A DNA stretch of 64,000 nucleotides from Marasmius tenuissimus (taxonomy: Eukaryota; Basidiomycota; Agaricomycetes; Agaricales; Marasmiaceae): the NCBI GenBank assembly GCA_029532415.1, contig JAQOTA010000027.1:496001-560000 (forward strand), given 5' to 3'. The notes below the pieces were generated by a model, which saw nothing but the letters and a program-made list of their open reading frames with translations, ran no database searches and was not told the origin of the DNA. Position 1 is the first letter of the stretch. Every line of letters begins with the position of its first letter. This document shows positions 63,501 to 64,000 of this stretch, in pieces. The position numbers and the translations under genes are program-made.

Positions 63501-64000
63501 CCACCAGATCAACCGGAAAGACTTAGTCCGGTAGATGAACAACCTGAGGTCGACCCCTGGGTTACATCTCCAAGTGATCCCCGAAATTCTCAATTCGAGA
63601 ATTACGGACCTGCAGTAATTGGACTAAGGACCAATGGACCGCCTTTACACGTTGCTGATGGCACAAGTATTGGCAATATTACTTTAGTTGTCAATAACAA
63701 TCAGCCATATCAAGCCACGAGATTCGTTCAATGGCAGAACTATAGACGCCAATTGGAAGCTTGGATAGAAGTTGAAGAAGCAGCTAATCAGCGTTATCAA
63801 CAAGAACTCAGAACAGGACGAGAGCTTCTCGTTCGTCAAGGATTCCAAAGTCAGAGTCAAGAACCGCTTCAATGGCATGAACGGTACTTTGATGATGGTG
63901 ACTACGGAGATGGCCTTGAAGGAGTTGATAACGATTGGGCTGAAAGCAACGATCGTGGAGATTGGCAAGTTTTTCAAAGTTCTAATAGTCAAACTTTCAC
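60589..64000 (+). pseudogene. gag-pol: Copia B2 Gag-Pol, frameshifted, incomplete in window
   Basis: The frame follows B1 from MKSMLTGLLADLN through Gag and the Lys/Gly-rich basic stretch to 62664, ending 691 codons in. Compared with B1, one A is missing near 62613 (CGTATAAATC here, CGTAATAAATC in B1), which shifts the frame and leads to a stop. From there to 64000 the B1 frame continues as before (for example the FVQRVKNPRSTSVDEAF region). So B2 can make Gag but not Pol unless it borrows it. The sequence ends inside the extra region, before protease. Confidence 0.9.

Larger units (their letters stand above)
59060..64000 (+). mobile_element. Copia element B2, 5' part (continues beyond window)
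   Basis: This is a second copy of the B family, with 5' LTR 59060-59577, primer site, 1-kb leader and polyprotein start. It is nearly identical to B1, with scattered differences that are mainly C/T or G/A. It is inserted in the host-like gene ending ...LVD; the five bases before the LTR are TGGAC. The right end is outside the window. Confidence 0.95.

Noticed and set aside
1..64000. tRNA or rRNA genes, CRISPR arrays, bacterial operons, telomere repeats
   Set aside because: None was seen. The only tRNA-related signals are retrotransposon primer sites.

Overview
This window looks like a transposon-rich stretch of a basidiomycete (probably Agaricomycete) nuclear genome. The reasons are introns of roughly 40-60 bases with GT-AG borders, Copia and chromodomain Gypsy retrotransposons, a hAT transposase of the type with a BED finger, and almost no intact host genes. 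The species cannot be named from the sequence. Most of the window is nested, partly decayed mobile DNA, and nothing bacterial was seen (no operons, RBSs or CRISPR).

Layout. 1-3078 is the 3' part of a decayed Copia element (family C). 3079-23502 is a decayed non-LTR (LINE) element on the minus strand. It was split by a young chromodomain Gypsy element (A1, 4746-20457, TSD CAGGT), which was itself split by a young full-length Copia element (B1, 9719-18889, TSD CTCTC). 23503-27843 is a second family C element, with a Gypsy solo LTR inside its LTR and a hAT-type MITE inside its pol. 27844-30540 is the first copy of an unusual element called R here (termini TGTA...TACA). 30541-37429 is a second, decayed Gypsy copy (A2, minus strand) carrying a TA-flanked MITE. 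39357-44344 is a multi-exon host-like gene on the minus strand, broken by the second R copy (39844-42547, TSD CCGA). 45347-50290 is a multi-exon hAT transposase gene on the minus strand. 52021-54085 holds fold-back repeats and a small spliced gene. 54256-57189 is an Spt5-like (NGN/KOW) gene with two stops. 57665-59059 is a host-like gene broken first by a solo LTR and then by a second Copia B copy (B2), which runs off the window at 64000.

How the parts relate. Four insertion junctions give intact target duplications, and removing the insert on paper rejoins a reading frame. This allows the order LINE, then A1, then B1 to be read directly. A1 and B1 each have LTR pairs that differ by about one base, so both inserted recently. 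The older copies carry in-frame TGA codons where a paralogue or family context calls for CGA (Arg), and CpG has become TpG/CpA throughout. This points to cytosine methylation or RIP-like silencing.

The most unusual items are the R element, whose TGTNR-like ends, CCGN duplications and dispersed palindromes do not match an ordinary LTR element; the roughly 800-residue extra region in the Copia B polyprotein; and a self-primer in the Gypsy A family like that of Tf1. All gene models were made by eye, and exon borders in the host genes are approximate unless stated.
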